From Gammaproteobacteria bacterium (GTDB lineage Bacteria > Pseudomonadota > Gammaproteobacteria > UWMA-0217), in assembly GCA_027031685.1 (NCBI GenBank), contig JALVPS010000277.1:1-14186 (forward strand): a DNA stretch of 14,186 bases. Direction: 5' to 3'. A program made the translations under genes and the position numbers. The notes under the pieces are model-generated. The model saw nothing but the letters and a program-made list of their open reading frames with translations. It was not told the DNA's origin and did not search any database. This document shows, one piece after another, positions 7,559 through 14,161 of this stretch. The stretch's first letter is position 1. Each line of letters starts with the position of its first letter.

Positions 7559-7916
7559 GGCGTTCCAGCAGGGCCACCAGCCGCCGGGGGCTGAGTGGCT
7601 TTTCCATGAAATGGAGATTGTCGATGTGGTGCGACCAGGCGCGCTCCTCGTATTCCGGGCGCGAGGTGATCACCACGATGGGAAAGTGTCGCGCCGGCAG
7701 CTCGCGCTGGATGCGCTGGCACAGCTCACGGCCACCCATGCGCGGCATCTGCACGTCGGAGATGAGCACGTCGGGCGGCGCCTCGCGCACCCGCGCCAGG
7801 GCCGCCTCACCGTTGGGGCAGCTCTCCACCTCGTACCCGACCCGCTCCAGGGTGCGCTGCAGTATGCGCACCACGTGGGCCTCATCGTCTGCGATCAGGA
7901 CTCTCTTCATGGTCAT
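7533..7916 (-). CDS. stand-alone CheY-like response regulator receiver protein
   Basis: 127 residues, a single receiver domain with no DNA-binding or enzymatic output. The acidic pair D10-D11 (IADDEAH), phospho-acceptor D54 (LISDVQMPRMGG), switch residue T84 (VVITSR) and K106 (FMEKPLS) are all present, so phosphorylation should work. The start ATG (7914-7916) overlaps the kinase stop as ATGA, and a second ATG two codons later (7908-7910) is possible. The downstream GGDEF/EAL start overlaps or nearly abuts its stop. This coupling suggests it takes phosphate from the upstream kinase and acts by protein contact, perhaps on the GGDEF/EAL protein or as a phosphorelay shuttle (inference). Confidence 0.94.
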   Translation of the reverse strand: MTMKRVLIADDEAHVVRILQRTLERVGYEVESCPNGEAALARVREAPPDVLISDVQMPRMGGRELCQRIQRELPARHFPIVVITSRPEYEERAWSHHIDNLHFMEKPLSPRRLVALLERHVSQPASR

Positions 7917-9715
7917 ATGGCCTGCTTGAGCATGCCGGCCTCCTTGGCCAGCTCGATGATGAAGGTAGTGCCCTCGCCGGGCCGGCTCTCCACACTGAGC
8001 ACGCCGTGGTGCAGCTGGATGACCTCGCGCGCGAGCGGCAGGCCGAGGCCATGCCCGGCGCGCTGGCGCACCTGGGCGTCCTCGGCGCGGTAGAACTTCT
8101 CGAAGATGCGCTGCTGCTCCTCGGGGGCGATGCCGATGCCGGTGTCGCGCACGCGGATGAAGATGGACCGCTCGGTCTCGCGCGCCGACAGGGTTACCGT
8201 GCCACCGGGCCGGTTGTATTTGATGGCGTTGCTGAGCAGATTGTTGATGGCCACCGTGAACAGCGCCTTGTCCACCGACACCGGCGGCAGCTCGCGCGGC
8301 ACGTCCAGCAGCAGGCGCACGCCGGCCGTCTTGGCCTGCCGCGCCAGGTGCTGGTGGACGTCCTCCAGCAGGGCGTGCAGGTGCACCCACTGGCGCGACA
8401 GGCCGAGGCCGCCCATCTCGATGCGCGTCAGGCTGAGCAGGTTGGCAATGAGGCCGGACAGCCGCTCCACCTCGTCGCTGATGGCATTGCAGGCCTCGGC
8501 GCGGAAGCCGGGATCGGCGCCGTCCTCGCCCTGCAGGGCCTCGCTGTACATGGCCAGCACGTTGAGCGGCGACTTGAGCTCGTGCACCACGTGGGCCACG
8601 AATTCGGCGCGGCTGGTGCGCGCCAGCTCCTCTTCGGTGATGTCGCGGAACAGTACCAGGCTGCCCAGCAGGCTGGTCTCGTCCACCGGCGAGAAAAGGG
8701 GGAAGGTGAACAGGCGGATCTTGCGCTCGGGCTGTTGCCGGGGATGATAGTCGAGCTGCTGGCTGCACCAGGCCACCGCCCCGTCCTGCGCGAAGCGGGC
8801 CAGCAGCGACAGGACCTCCGGCTGGTGGCACCAGCGCCGCGCCGGTTGGCCGACCACTGCCTCGGGACTGGTCTCCAGCAGGTGTGCGGCCTGGCCATTG
8901 ATGGCTGCCGGCAGGCCCGTCTCGTCCAGGACCAGCGCGCCGTCGGGCAGGGACTGCAACACCGCCTCGGCGCGCTGGCGGCGACGGACCAGCACCTGGG
9001 CGGAGGTGGACAGGCCGCGCCGCTCCGACTCGAGCTGGCGCAGGCGTCCACCAACGATGCCCAACAGTTCGTTGAGGCGCAGCACCAGCTCGTGCAGGGG
9101 GCCAGCGTGAGGCAGCACCAGGCGGGCCGGCTCACGCCGCTCCAGCAGGGCGCGCAGACCGTCGGCCAGCTCACGCAGGGGGCGCACCTCGCGGCGCAGG
9201 TAGAGGAAGAAGGCCAGCCCGGCGGCCAGCGCCACCAGCAGCGGCGCCAGCAAGGCCGGCCAGTCGGCGGGTGCCGGCCATGGCCCGGGCAGGCGGTAGG
9301 CCAGCGCCAGGCGGCCCTGCGGCAACCGGCGCTGCACGGTGAGCAGGTCGCCACGCCAGTCGATGCGGGTGGTGACGGCCGCCTGTGGCGGGGCCGCCGC
9401 GGCGTCGGCCGGCAGGCTGGCCAGCAGCAGGCCGTCCGCCGCGCGCAGCTCGGCCCAGGCGAGACGCTCGTCGCGCAGCGCCAACAGCAGGCGAGCGGGC
9501 CGCGCCTGGCTGGCCGGCAGGGCCGCCAGCAGCTCGGCGGCCTGGCGGGCGTCACAGGCCAGCGCGGCGCGGGCGCGCTGGCGCTGGCCGTGGTAGACCA
9601 GCGCACTGCACCCCAAGGCGAGCAGCACGGTGAGCGCCACGCCGCGCAGAGCGCCCCGCTCCACCTTCCATCGCCATTGACCGATAAGCTCCTGCACGGC
9701 TGTCCGCCCATCCAT
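7913..9715 (-). CDS. membrane-bound sensor histidine kinase (HAMP-PAS-HisKA-HATPase)
   Basis: 600 residues. Two membrane segments (about 22-41 and 153-172) frame a periplasmic domain of about 110 residues rich in Ala, Leu and Arg. A HAMP-like linker (173-230) follows, then a PAS-like domain (about 248-360) ending in LFRDITEEE. The dimerisation/phospho-acceptor box is FVAHVVHELKSPLNV with H378. The ATPase domain has an N box NNLLSNAIKYN (491-501), G1 DTGIGIAPEEQQRIFEKFYR (524-543) and G2 GHGLGLPLA (554-562). It should therefore autophosphorylate and donate to the receiver protein whose start overlaps its stop. The layout resembles PhoR-class kinases, but no phosphate-system genes are nearby. 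The ATG at 9713-9715 has AGGAG 12 bases upstream, a long spacing, so the start is somewhat uncertain. A terminator-like hairpin upstream suggests its own promoter, though none was recognised. Confidence 0.94.
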   Translation of the reverse strand: MDGRTAVQELIGQWRWKVERGALRGVALTVLLALGCSALVYHGQRQRARAALACDARQAAELLAALPASQARPARLLLALRDERLAWAELRAADGLLLASLPADAAAAPPQAAVTTRIDWRGDLLTVQRRLPQGRLALAYRLPGPWPAPADWPALLAPLLVALAAGLAFFLYLRREVRPLRELADGLRALLERREPARLVLPHAGPLHELVLRLNELLGIVGGRLRQLESERRGLSTSAQVLVRRRQRAEAVLQSLPDGALVLDETGLPAAINGQAAHLLETSPEAVVGQPARRWCHQPEVLSLLARFAQDGAVAWCSQQLDYHPRQQPERKIRLFTFPLFSPVDETSLLGSLVLFRDITEEELARTSRAEFVAHVVHELKSPLNVLAMYSEALQGEDGADPGFRAEACNAISDEVERLSGLIANLLSLTRIEMGGLGLSRQWVHLHALLEDVHQHLARQAKTAGVRLLLDVPRELPPVSVDKALFTVAINNLLSNAIKYNRPGGTVTLSARETERSIFIRVRDTGIGIAPEEQQRIFEKFYRAEDAQVRQRAGHGLGLPLAREVIQLHHGVLSVESRPGEGTTFIIELAKEAGMLKQAI

Positions 9716-9772
9716 TGCCTGTGGTGACTCCTGTACCGGGCTTATCGGATGGGGGGCGGGCGGCTTGAGGGA

Positions 9773-9791
9773 CGGCGGCGGGGCGCCGCCG
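9773..9791 (-). repeat. GC-rich inverted repeat in the leader of the histidine kinase gene
   Basis: CGGCGGC and GCCGCCG form a perfect 7-base stem with a 5-base loop, 57 bases upstream of the kinase ATG and just past the terminator-like hairpin at 9803-9829. No U tract follows. It may be a leader structure or a chance repeat in GC-rich DNA. Confidence 0.35.
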
Positions 9792-9802
9792 GAAACGTGA
9801 AA

Positions 9803-9829
9803 CCGACCCGGCGCAAGCAGCCGGGCCGG
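9803..9829 (-). terminator. probable Rho-independent terminator after the 144-residue protein gene
   Basis: On the minus strand CCGGCCCGGC and GCCGGGTCGG pair over ten bases (one G-U) around the 7-base loop TGCTTGC. TTTCACGTTT follows at once. It begins 13 bases after the stop codon at 9843-9845. The stem is strong and the U tract interrupted. It would separate the pduO-mak set from the kinase operon. Confidence 0.6.
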
Positions 9830-9842
9830 CAAGGGGATCGGG

Positions 9843-10277
9843 TCAGGAGAACAGGCGCTGCCACCAGCGGCGGCGGTTGCCGGCCACCGGCAGGCTGTCG
9901 CTGAGCGCCACCGGCGGCACGCGCGACAGCACCCAGCCGGGCGGCACGCGGCGGCCGCTGGAGCCGCACACGGCGCCCAGGTTGTTGGGATCGTAGATCT
10001 TGACGAAGCTCGGCTGCCGGCGGTCGTCCACATACACGATGCCGCAGTAGTCCTCGTCGTGCTCGGCGCGCAGCAGGCGGTCGATCTCGTCGATGAAGGT
10101 GGACAGCGCCTCCGGGCTGGCGGGGCGCTCGGGCACGGCCTGGCCCACGGCATACACGTACCAGCCGCCATCGTTGTGGCGGCGCAGCACGTCCCAGAAG
10201 GCGTCCAGGTCGTCCCAGCCGCGCAGGCCGTACAGCAGGCCATCGTAGGCGGCCATGAAAGGGTTCTGGTCAGTCAT
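9843..10277 (-). CDS. uncharacterised 144-residue protein
   Basis: Not recognised. The protein begins MTDQNPFMAAYDGLLYGLRG and has an acidic, aromatic-rich N-terminal half (residues 11-75) that looks helical (WDDLDAFWDVLRR, FIDEIDRLLR). A motif-like C-terminal half follows with YCGIVYVDD (77-85), FVKIYDPNNLGAVCGSS (91-107) and PPGWVLSRVPP (112-122), then a basic, Trp-containing tail (NRRRWWQRLFS). No signal peptide or membrane segment is visible, so it is probably cytoplasmic. The FVKIYDPNN...CGSS block reads like a conserved core of a real family. The ATG (10275-10277) overlaps the mak stop by 8 bases and has GGGAG 9 bases upstream, so it is translated with pduO and mak. A terminator follows the stop. 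Function unknown; no enzyme signature seen. Confidence 0.88.
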   Translation of the reverse strand: MTDQNPFMAAYDGLLYGLRGWDDLDAFWDVLRRHNDGGWYVYAVGQAVPERPASPEALSTFIDEIDRLLRAEHDEDYCGIVYVDDRRQPSFVKIYDPNNLGAVCGSSGRRVPPGWVLSRVPPVALSDSLPVAGNRRRWWQRLFS

Positions 10278-11181
10278 GGTGATTCGCTCCCAGCCAGGCC
10301 GCGCCGCGCACGCCGCTGCTGTCGCCGTGGCACGGCGGCAGCAGGCGGGTGGTGACGCAGTCGGAGAAGATGTATTCGTGCCACAGCATGGGTACGGTCT
10401 CGTACAGCCGCTGGATGTTAGACATGCCGCCACCCAGCACGATGACCTCGGGGTCGAAGAGGTTGATGACGTGCGCCAGGGCGCGCGCCATGCGTCCCTC
10501 GTAGCGGTGCAGGGTGGCGTCGGCGGCGGGGGCGCCGGCCACGGCGGCGGCCACGATCTCCGGCGGCGAGTAGTGCTCTTCGCTGTGCGAGAAATGGTCC
10601 TGGGCCATGGCCGGCCCACTCAGCCAGGTCTCGATGCAGCCCGACAGGCCGCACCAGCAACCCGGCCCTGGCAGCTCGTCGGGGCGCGGCCAGGGCAGCG
10701 GGTTGTGGCCCCACTCGCCGGCGATGCCGTTGGCGCCGTCCAGCACCCGCCCGTTCACCACCAGGCCGGCGCCGGTGCCGGTGCCAACGATGACGCCGAA
10801 CACGCTGGCCGCGCCGGCGCCGGCCCCGTCGGTGGCCTCCGACAGGGCGAAGCAGTTGGCGTCGTTGCTGATGGCCACCGGCCGCCGCAGCATGTCCTCC
10901 AGGTCCTGGCGCAAGGGCCGGCCGTTGAGCCAGGTGGAGTTGGCGTTGCGCATGAGGCCGGTGGCCGGCGACAGCGAGCCGGGCAGGCCCACGCCCACCG
11001 TGCCGCGCGCGCCCAGGCGGCGCTCCGCCTCCGCCACCAGGCGGGTGATGTTCTCCAAGGTGGCCTCGTAGCGGCCCTGCGGAGTGGCCGTGCGGCGCCG
11101 CCACAGCTCGTGGCCGGCGCTGTCGAGGACGATGATCTCGGTCTTGGTGCCGCCCAGGTCGATGCCGATCTGCACGCTCAT
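10270..11181 (-). CDS. mak: Mak-type ROK family fructokinase/hexose kinase
   Basis: 303 residues, the same length as E. coli Mak (about 302). It is a ROK (repressor/ORF/kinase) sugar kinase that transfers phosphate from ATP to a hexose. The ATP loop GIDLGGTKTE is at 6-15, followed by GTVGVGLPGS (60-69), NANSTWLNG (79-87) and the catalytic base D107 in SNDANC. The family zinc site is complete: H159 in GEWGHNPLPW, then C175, C177 and C182 in GCWCGLSGCIE. The C-terminal block VINLFDPEVIVLGGGMSN and the end HGDSSGVRGAAWLG match the Mak subgroup closely, so fructose is the expected substrate, with mannose or other hexoses possible. The ATG (11179-11181) overlaps the pduO stop as ATGA, and its own stop overlaps the next start. 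No helix-turn-helix is present, so it is a kinase and not a ROK repressor. Confidence 0.94.
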   Translation of the reverse strand: MSVQIGIDLGGTKTEIIVLDSAGHELWRRRTATPQGRYEATLENITRLVAEAERRLGARGTVGVGLPGSLSPATGLMRNANSTWLNGRPLRQDLEDMLRRPVAISNDANCFALSEATDGAGAGAASVFGVIVGTGTGAGLVVNGRVLDGANGIAGEWGHNPLPWPRPDELPGPGCWCGLSGCIETWLSGPAMAQDHFSHSEEHYSPPEIVAAAVAGAPAADATLHRYEGRMARALAHVINLFDPEVIVLGGGMSNIQRLYETVPMLWHEYIFSDCVTTRLLPPCHGDSSGVRGAAWLGANHHD

Positions 11182-11735
11182 CGGCCGCGCCCCGACTGCC
11201 AGTACACCTCGCCCCGCCCGGCCTCGCGGGCCAGGATGCGCGCCGCCACGAACAGCCAGTCGGACAGGCGGTTGAGATAGGCCAGCGCCACGCCGGACAC
11301 GTCCCCGCCCCCGTCCGCGGCCAGGGCCACCAAACGACGCTCGGCGCGGCGGCACACGCTGCGCGCCACGTGGCACTGGGCCGAGGCGCGCCCACCGCCG
11401 GGCAGGATGAATTCCTCGAGTGGCGGCAGGCGGGCGTTGAGGGCATCCAGCGACCGTTCCAGGGCCTCGATCCGCGCCGCGTCCAGCAGGGCGTGGCCTG
11501 GCCAGCTCAGCTCGCCGCCCAGGTCGAAGAGATCGTTCTGCACCGCGCGCAGCACACCGGCCACGTCGGCCGGCAGGGGCTCGGCCAGGAGCAGGCCGAG
11601 GTGGCTGTTGAGCTCGTCCACGGTGCCCATGGCCTCCACGCGCGGGCTGTCCTTGGCCACGCGCTGGCCGCCGGCCAGGCCGGTGGTGCCGGCATCGCCG
11701 GTGCGGGTGTAGATGCGGGTGAGACGCTTACCCAT
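11178..11735 (-). CDS. pduO: PduO-type ATP:cob(I)alamin adenosyltransferase
   Basis: 185 residues, the usual length for a single-domain PduO-type enzyme. It transfers the adenosyl group of ATP to cob(I)alamin, giving coenzyme B12. Family motifs run in order: YTRTGDAGTTGL (9-20, ATP binding), RVEAMGTVDELNSHLG (32-47), NDLFDLGGEL (67-76), FILPGGG (109-115), HVARSVCRRAERR (122-134) and YLNRLSDWLFVAAR (153-166). The ATG at 11733-11735 gives the canonical start MGKRLTRIYTRTGD; the frame extends upstream, but those residues are unlike the family. It is first in an overlapping set with mak and the 144-residue gene. No cobalamin riboswitch is visible in the short upstream gap, nor any B12-dependent enzyme in the window, so its client lies elsewhere. 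Confidence 0.95.
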   Translation of the reverse strand: MGKRLTRIYTRTGDAGTTGLAGGQRVAKDSPRVEAMGTVDELNSHLGLLLAEPLPADVAGVLRAVQNDLFDLGGELSWPGHALLDAARIEALERSLDALNARLPPLEEFILPGGGRASAQCHVARSVCRRAERRLVALAADGGGDVSGVALAYLNRLSDWLFVAARILAREAGRGEVYWQSGRGR

Positions 11736-11805
11736 GGTGCCCCCGGATGGAAAGGCGGGAAACCGCGGTGCAGCGCGGACCGATGTGGGCGGCGGACATG
11801 GCGGA

Positions 11806-11834
11806 ACCTTACCGAAGCACGCCGGGCTTGCCAA
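11806..11834 (-). promoter_or_regulatory. possible sigma-70 promoter for the pduO-mak set
   Basis: On the minus strand TTGGCA (11829-11834, five of six to TTGACA) and TAAGGT (11806-11811, three of six but keeping first T, second A and last T) are 17 bases apart. The start site would be near 11799, about 63 bases before the pduO ATG. The -35 lies in the loop of the hairpin at 11817-11847. The -10 is weak. Confidence 0.35.
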
Positions 11835-11847
11835 TCGCCCGGCGCGC
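11817..11847 (-). terminator. strong hairpin after the EAL-CBS-GGDEF gene, likely terminator
   Basis: GCACGCCGGGC (11817-11827) pairs with GCCCGGCGCGC (11837-11847) over 11 positions (8 perfect bp, one G-U in the minus-strand RNA, then 2 more) around a 9-base loop. It lies 11 bases past the stop at 11858-11860. The downstream UUCGGU is poor in U, so termination may be partial. Confidence 0.45.
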
Positions 11848-11857
11848 CGTGGCGGGG

Positions 11858-13564
11858 TCAGTTGCACAGGGCGGGCGGGCAGCCCGCGGCCAGCCCGTAG
11901 CCGCGCTCGTCGATGAACATGGTGCTGCCGTGGGTGGCCTGGGCGCGTCGCTTGACCTCGCGCGCGGCGCGCATGACGTCACGGTGGCTGGGGAACTTGC
12001 CCGGCTCCACCTGCACGATACCCATGGACAGGGCCAGCAGCGGGTGGAACACAGGCCGTCCCAGGCGATCATGGCTGTCGATGCCGCCGGCGGCGCGGTG
12101 CGCCTCGGAATAGAAGGCCGGCACCAGGGCGTCGCAGTCGCGCTCGATGGCCTCGCAGCGCTCGAACCAGTCACTGCTCTGGAACACGATGGCGAAATTG
12201 TCGCCACCGATGTGGGCCAGGAAATCCTGTCCGGTGTCCAGGTGACGGCGGAACAGGTCGGCCATGGCCAGCAGCACCTCGTCGCCGCGCTCGTAGCCAT
12301 AGTGGTCGTTGTAGGGCTGGAAGCCATCGATGTCGATGCAGGCCACCACAAACAGGCGCCCCTGCTGCATGAGGGCGCGCACGTGCTCGTCCACCGGCAC
12401 CTGGCCCGGCAGGCGGGTGAGCGGATCGGCATAGCGCCAGGCCTGCCAGGTCAGGCCGGCCAGGGCATGGAACAGGTCCTCCAGCCGCACGCGCCCGGCA
12501 TAGGCGCCGCGCCGGTCCACCAACAGAAGGTCGTCCTCCAGCGGTGCCATGGCGCCCTGCTGGATGAGTTCGCCCAGGCGGCGCGCGTCGCCCTCGGCCG
12601 GGAGCAGCAGGCGGGCCGGACGCATCAGGTCGCTCGCGCAGGCCTTGTCGCTGGTGAACAGGTCGCGGCTGTCCACCACGCCCAGCACGCGGCCCGCCTC
12701 CACCACCGGCAGCACGCGCCCGCCCTCCGGGCCGGCCGCGTGGCGGCGCAACTCGGCCACGGTGGCCTCCGGCCGCACGAAAAAATGGTCACACACCAGG
12801 CCGGCCAGCCGGTCGGCGCTGACCGGTGTGCTGGCCAGGCGGGCCGGGCCCTCCAGCACCGGCACGCGCGGCGGCACGGAGTGGGCCGGCCAGGCGGAGG
12901 CCGGCGCCAGCCAGTCGCCCTGCATGAGGCCCACACCCAGCTCGCCGTAGGCCTCGAAACAGCGCCCGTCGCCCACGCCGGTGGCCAGCACGCGGGCATC
13001 CAGCGAACCGGCCAGCGTCAGGGCCTCCTCCACCCGGCGGCGGCGGCGCATGTCGCGCGTCAGGTCGCGCCCCAGCCAGGGGGGCAGACGCAGGAAGGCG
13101 GGCCGCAGCGTACGCAACCGGGTGGCGTCGGCGGGGAAATCCAGCGCCAGGCGCAGGCCCAGCAGGCGCGCCTGCTGGGCCAGGGTACCGGCCAGGGCGT
13201 CACCATCGCCACACAACACCAGCCGCTCGGGGTCGATGGCGCTGGCGGCGCAGGCGTCCAGCAGGGGCTGCAGGCAGGCCTCGCCCCGGCGCATGACGGC
13301 CGGCGGCAGGGGCAGGAACAGGTCGCCGGCCAGCTCGCGACGGCGCACGTCCAGCAGGGTGCGGCGCAGCAGGGACGCCAGCTCGGGCGGGTCGGCGGGG
13401 ACACCCTCGATGAGGCGGCCATCGCCGGTCCAGGTCTCCACGTACAGGGCGTGGCCAGGCACATGCCAGCCACGGGTATCGACGACGGGCTGAAAGGCGG
13501 TGGTCGGATCGGGGAGATCCGAGGCGGCGGGGGTTACGGCACGGATATGATTCTTGTTGGTCAT
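11858..13564 (-). CDS. EAL-CBS-GGDEF protein with degenerate catalytic motifs
   Basis: 568 residues, cytoplasmic. An N-terminal EAL-like domain (about 20-225) keeps the fold's landmarks FQPVVD (24-29) and LMQGDWLAP (213-221) but has lost the chemistry: the EAL motif reads HALYVE, DDFGTG reads LDFPAD, the KID lysine is Arg (FLRLP), and AEGVE reads ATGVG. Two CBS motifs follow (about 248-370, with LPVVEAGRVLGVVDSRDLF and LLLVDRRGAYAGRVRLEDLF). The C-terminal GGDEF domain (about 375-556) keeps the metal-binding DID (410-412) and YND/GD landmarks, but the signature is GGDNF (453-457), lacking the essential Glu, and there is no RxxD site. It is probably a non-enzymatic nucleotide sensor or scaffold. 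The ATG at 13562-13564 has GAGG 8 bases upstream; an in-frame GTG at 13637-13639 would add 25 residues but lacks a better site. Stands alone, with a hairpin after its stop. Confidence 0.93.
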   Translation of the reverse strand: MTNKNHIRAVTPAASDLPDPTTAFQPVVDTRGWHVPGHALYVETWTGDGRLIEGVPADPPELASLLRRTLLDVRRRELAGDLFLPLPPAVMRRGEACLQPLLDACAASAIDPERLVLCGDGDALAGTLAQQARLLGLRLALDFPADATRLRTLRPAFLRLPPWLGRDLTRDMRRRRRVEEALTLAGSLDARVLATGVGDGRCFEAYGELGVGLMQGDWLAPASAWPAHSVPPRVPVLEGPARLASTPVSADRLAGLVCDHFFVRPEATVAELRRHAAGPEGGRVLPVVEAGRVLGVVDSRDLFTSDKACASDLMRPARLLLPAEGDARRLGELIQQGAMAPLEDDLLLVDRRGAYAGRVRLEDLFHALAGLTWQAWRYADPLTRLPGQVPVDEHVRALMQQGRLFVVACIDIDGFQPYNDHYGYERGDEVLLAMADLFRRHLDTGQDFLAHIGGDNFAIVFQSSDWFERCEAIERDCDALVPAFYSEAHRAAGGIDSHDRLGRPVFHPLLALSMGIVQVEPGKFPSHRDVMRAAREVKRRAQATHGSTMFIDERGYGLAAGCPPALCN

Positions 13565-13651
13565 GTAGGCCCTCGGCTCGATCCGCTCATTGTGCCTCAT
13601 CCGCCCGGCGGGGGCTGGCACGCGGATCGCAAAAATCACACCGGTCGTTGG

Positions 13652-14161
13652 TCAGCCGGCCAGCACCCAGGTGCCCAGCACACGCCAGTGTCGCGGCGTC
13701 GGCCCGCCGGCCACCAGCCGCAGCCGGTCCAGCACCAGCCGCCGCGGCAGCGACCAGGCCCGCAGCGCCCGGCGCGCCGCCGGCAACCGCCGGGGCGGGA
13801 TGCCATAGGCCAGCGACAGGTGCGGGAACCAGTCCGCCGCAGCGGGCACGCCCAGCAGACGGGCCACGCACTGGCGCAGTGCCGCCAGTGCCGGATTGGA
13901 CGCCACAGGCAACAGCAGGTTCTGGTAGTAGCTGCGACCCATGGCGGGTGGCCCCAGCGTCACCGTGATGGCCGGCCAGGTGGCGGCGCGCAGCGCCAGC
14001 CGTCGGCGCAGCGCGCGCGGATCCCCGGACACCCGTCCCAGGAGTGTGACGTGGGGAGCAAAACAGGGCGTGCCGTGCCGCCGCGCCAGCCACGCGACGG
14101 CCCCTTGCAGGCGGCGGTCGGCCCGTGCCTCCGGCAGCAGCCACAGGTGACAGACAGGCAT
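13652..14161 (-). CDS. 2H phosphoesterase, cyclic-phosphodiesterase-like (CPDase/LigT superfamily)
   Basis: 169 residues with the two histidine motifs of the 2H superfamily: H37-V-T in FAPHVTLLG and H114-L-S in WFPHLSLAYG, about 77 residues apart as expected. The flanking text (SYYQNLLLPVASNPALAALRQ, then HLSLAYG) fits the CPDase branch better than bacterial ThpR/LigT. Known CPDases open ADP-ribose 1'',2''-cyclic phosphate or nucleoside 2',3'-cyclic phosphates, so the substrate here is probably a cyclic phosphate of an RNA or nucleotide. The start ATG (14159-14161) has an excellent GGGAGG Shine-Dalgarno about 5 bases upstream. The gene is complete, with its stop 87 bases before the next start on the same strand. 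The protein is rich in Arg, Ala and Leu, with no signal peptide. Linkage to c-di-GMP genes may be chance. Confidence 0.88.
   Translation of the reverse strand: MPVCHLWLLPEARADRRLQGAVAWLARRHGTPCFAPHVTLLGRVSGDPRALRRRLALRAATWPAITVTLGPPAMGRSYYQNLLLPVASNPALAALRQCVARLLGVPAAADWFPHLSLAYGIPPRRLPAARRALRAWSLPRRLVLDRLRLVAGGPTPRHWRVLGTWVLAG

Noticed and set aside
5327..7594. 755-codon plus-strand open frame opposite the GGDEF/EAL gene
   Set aside because: Antisense shadow; the minus-strand protein has intact GAF, GGDEF and EAL landmarks.
8006..9727. 573-codon plus-strand open frame opposite the histidine kinase
   Set aside because: Antisense shadow of a well-defined kinase; composition is low-complexity Gln/His/Gly.
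11736..11857. Cobalamin riboswitch ahead of pduO
   Set aside because: The gap is only 122 bases, too short for the usual element of about 200 bases, and no B12-box-like sequence was recognised.
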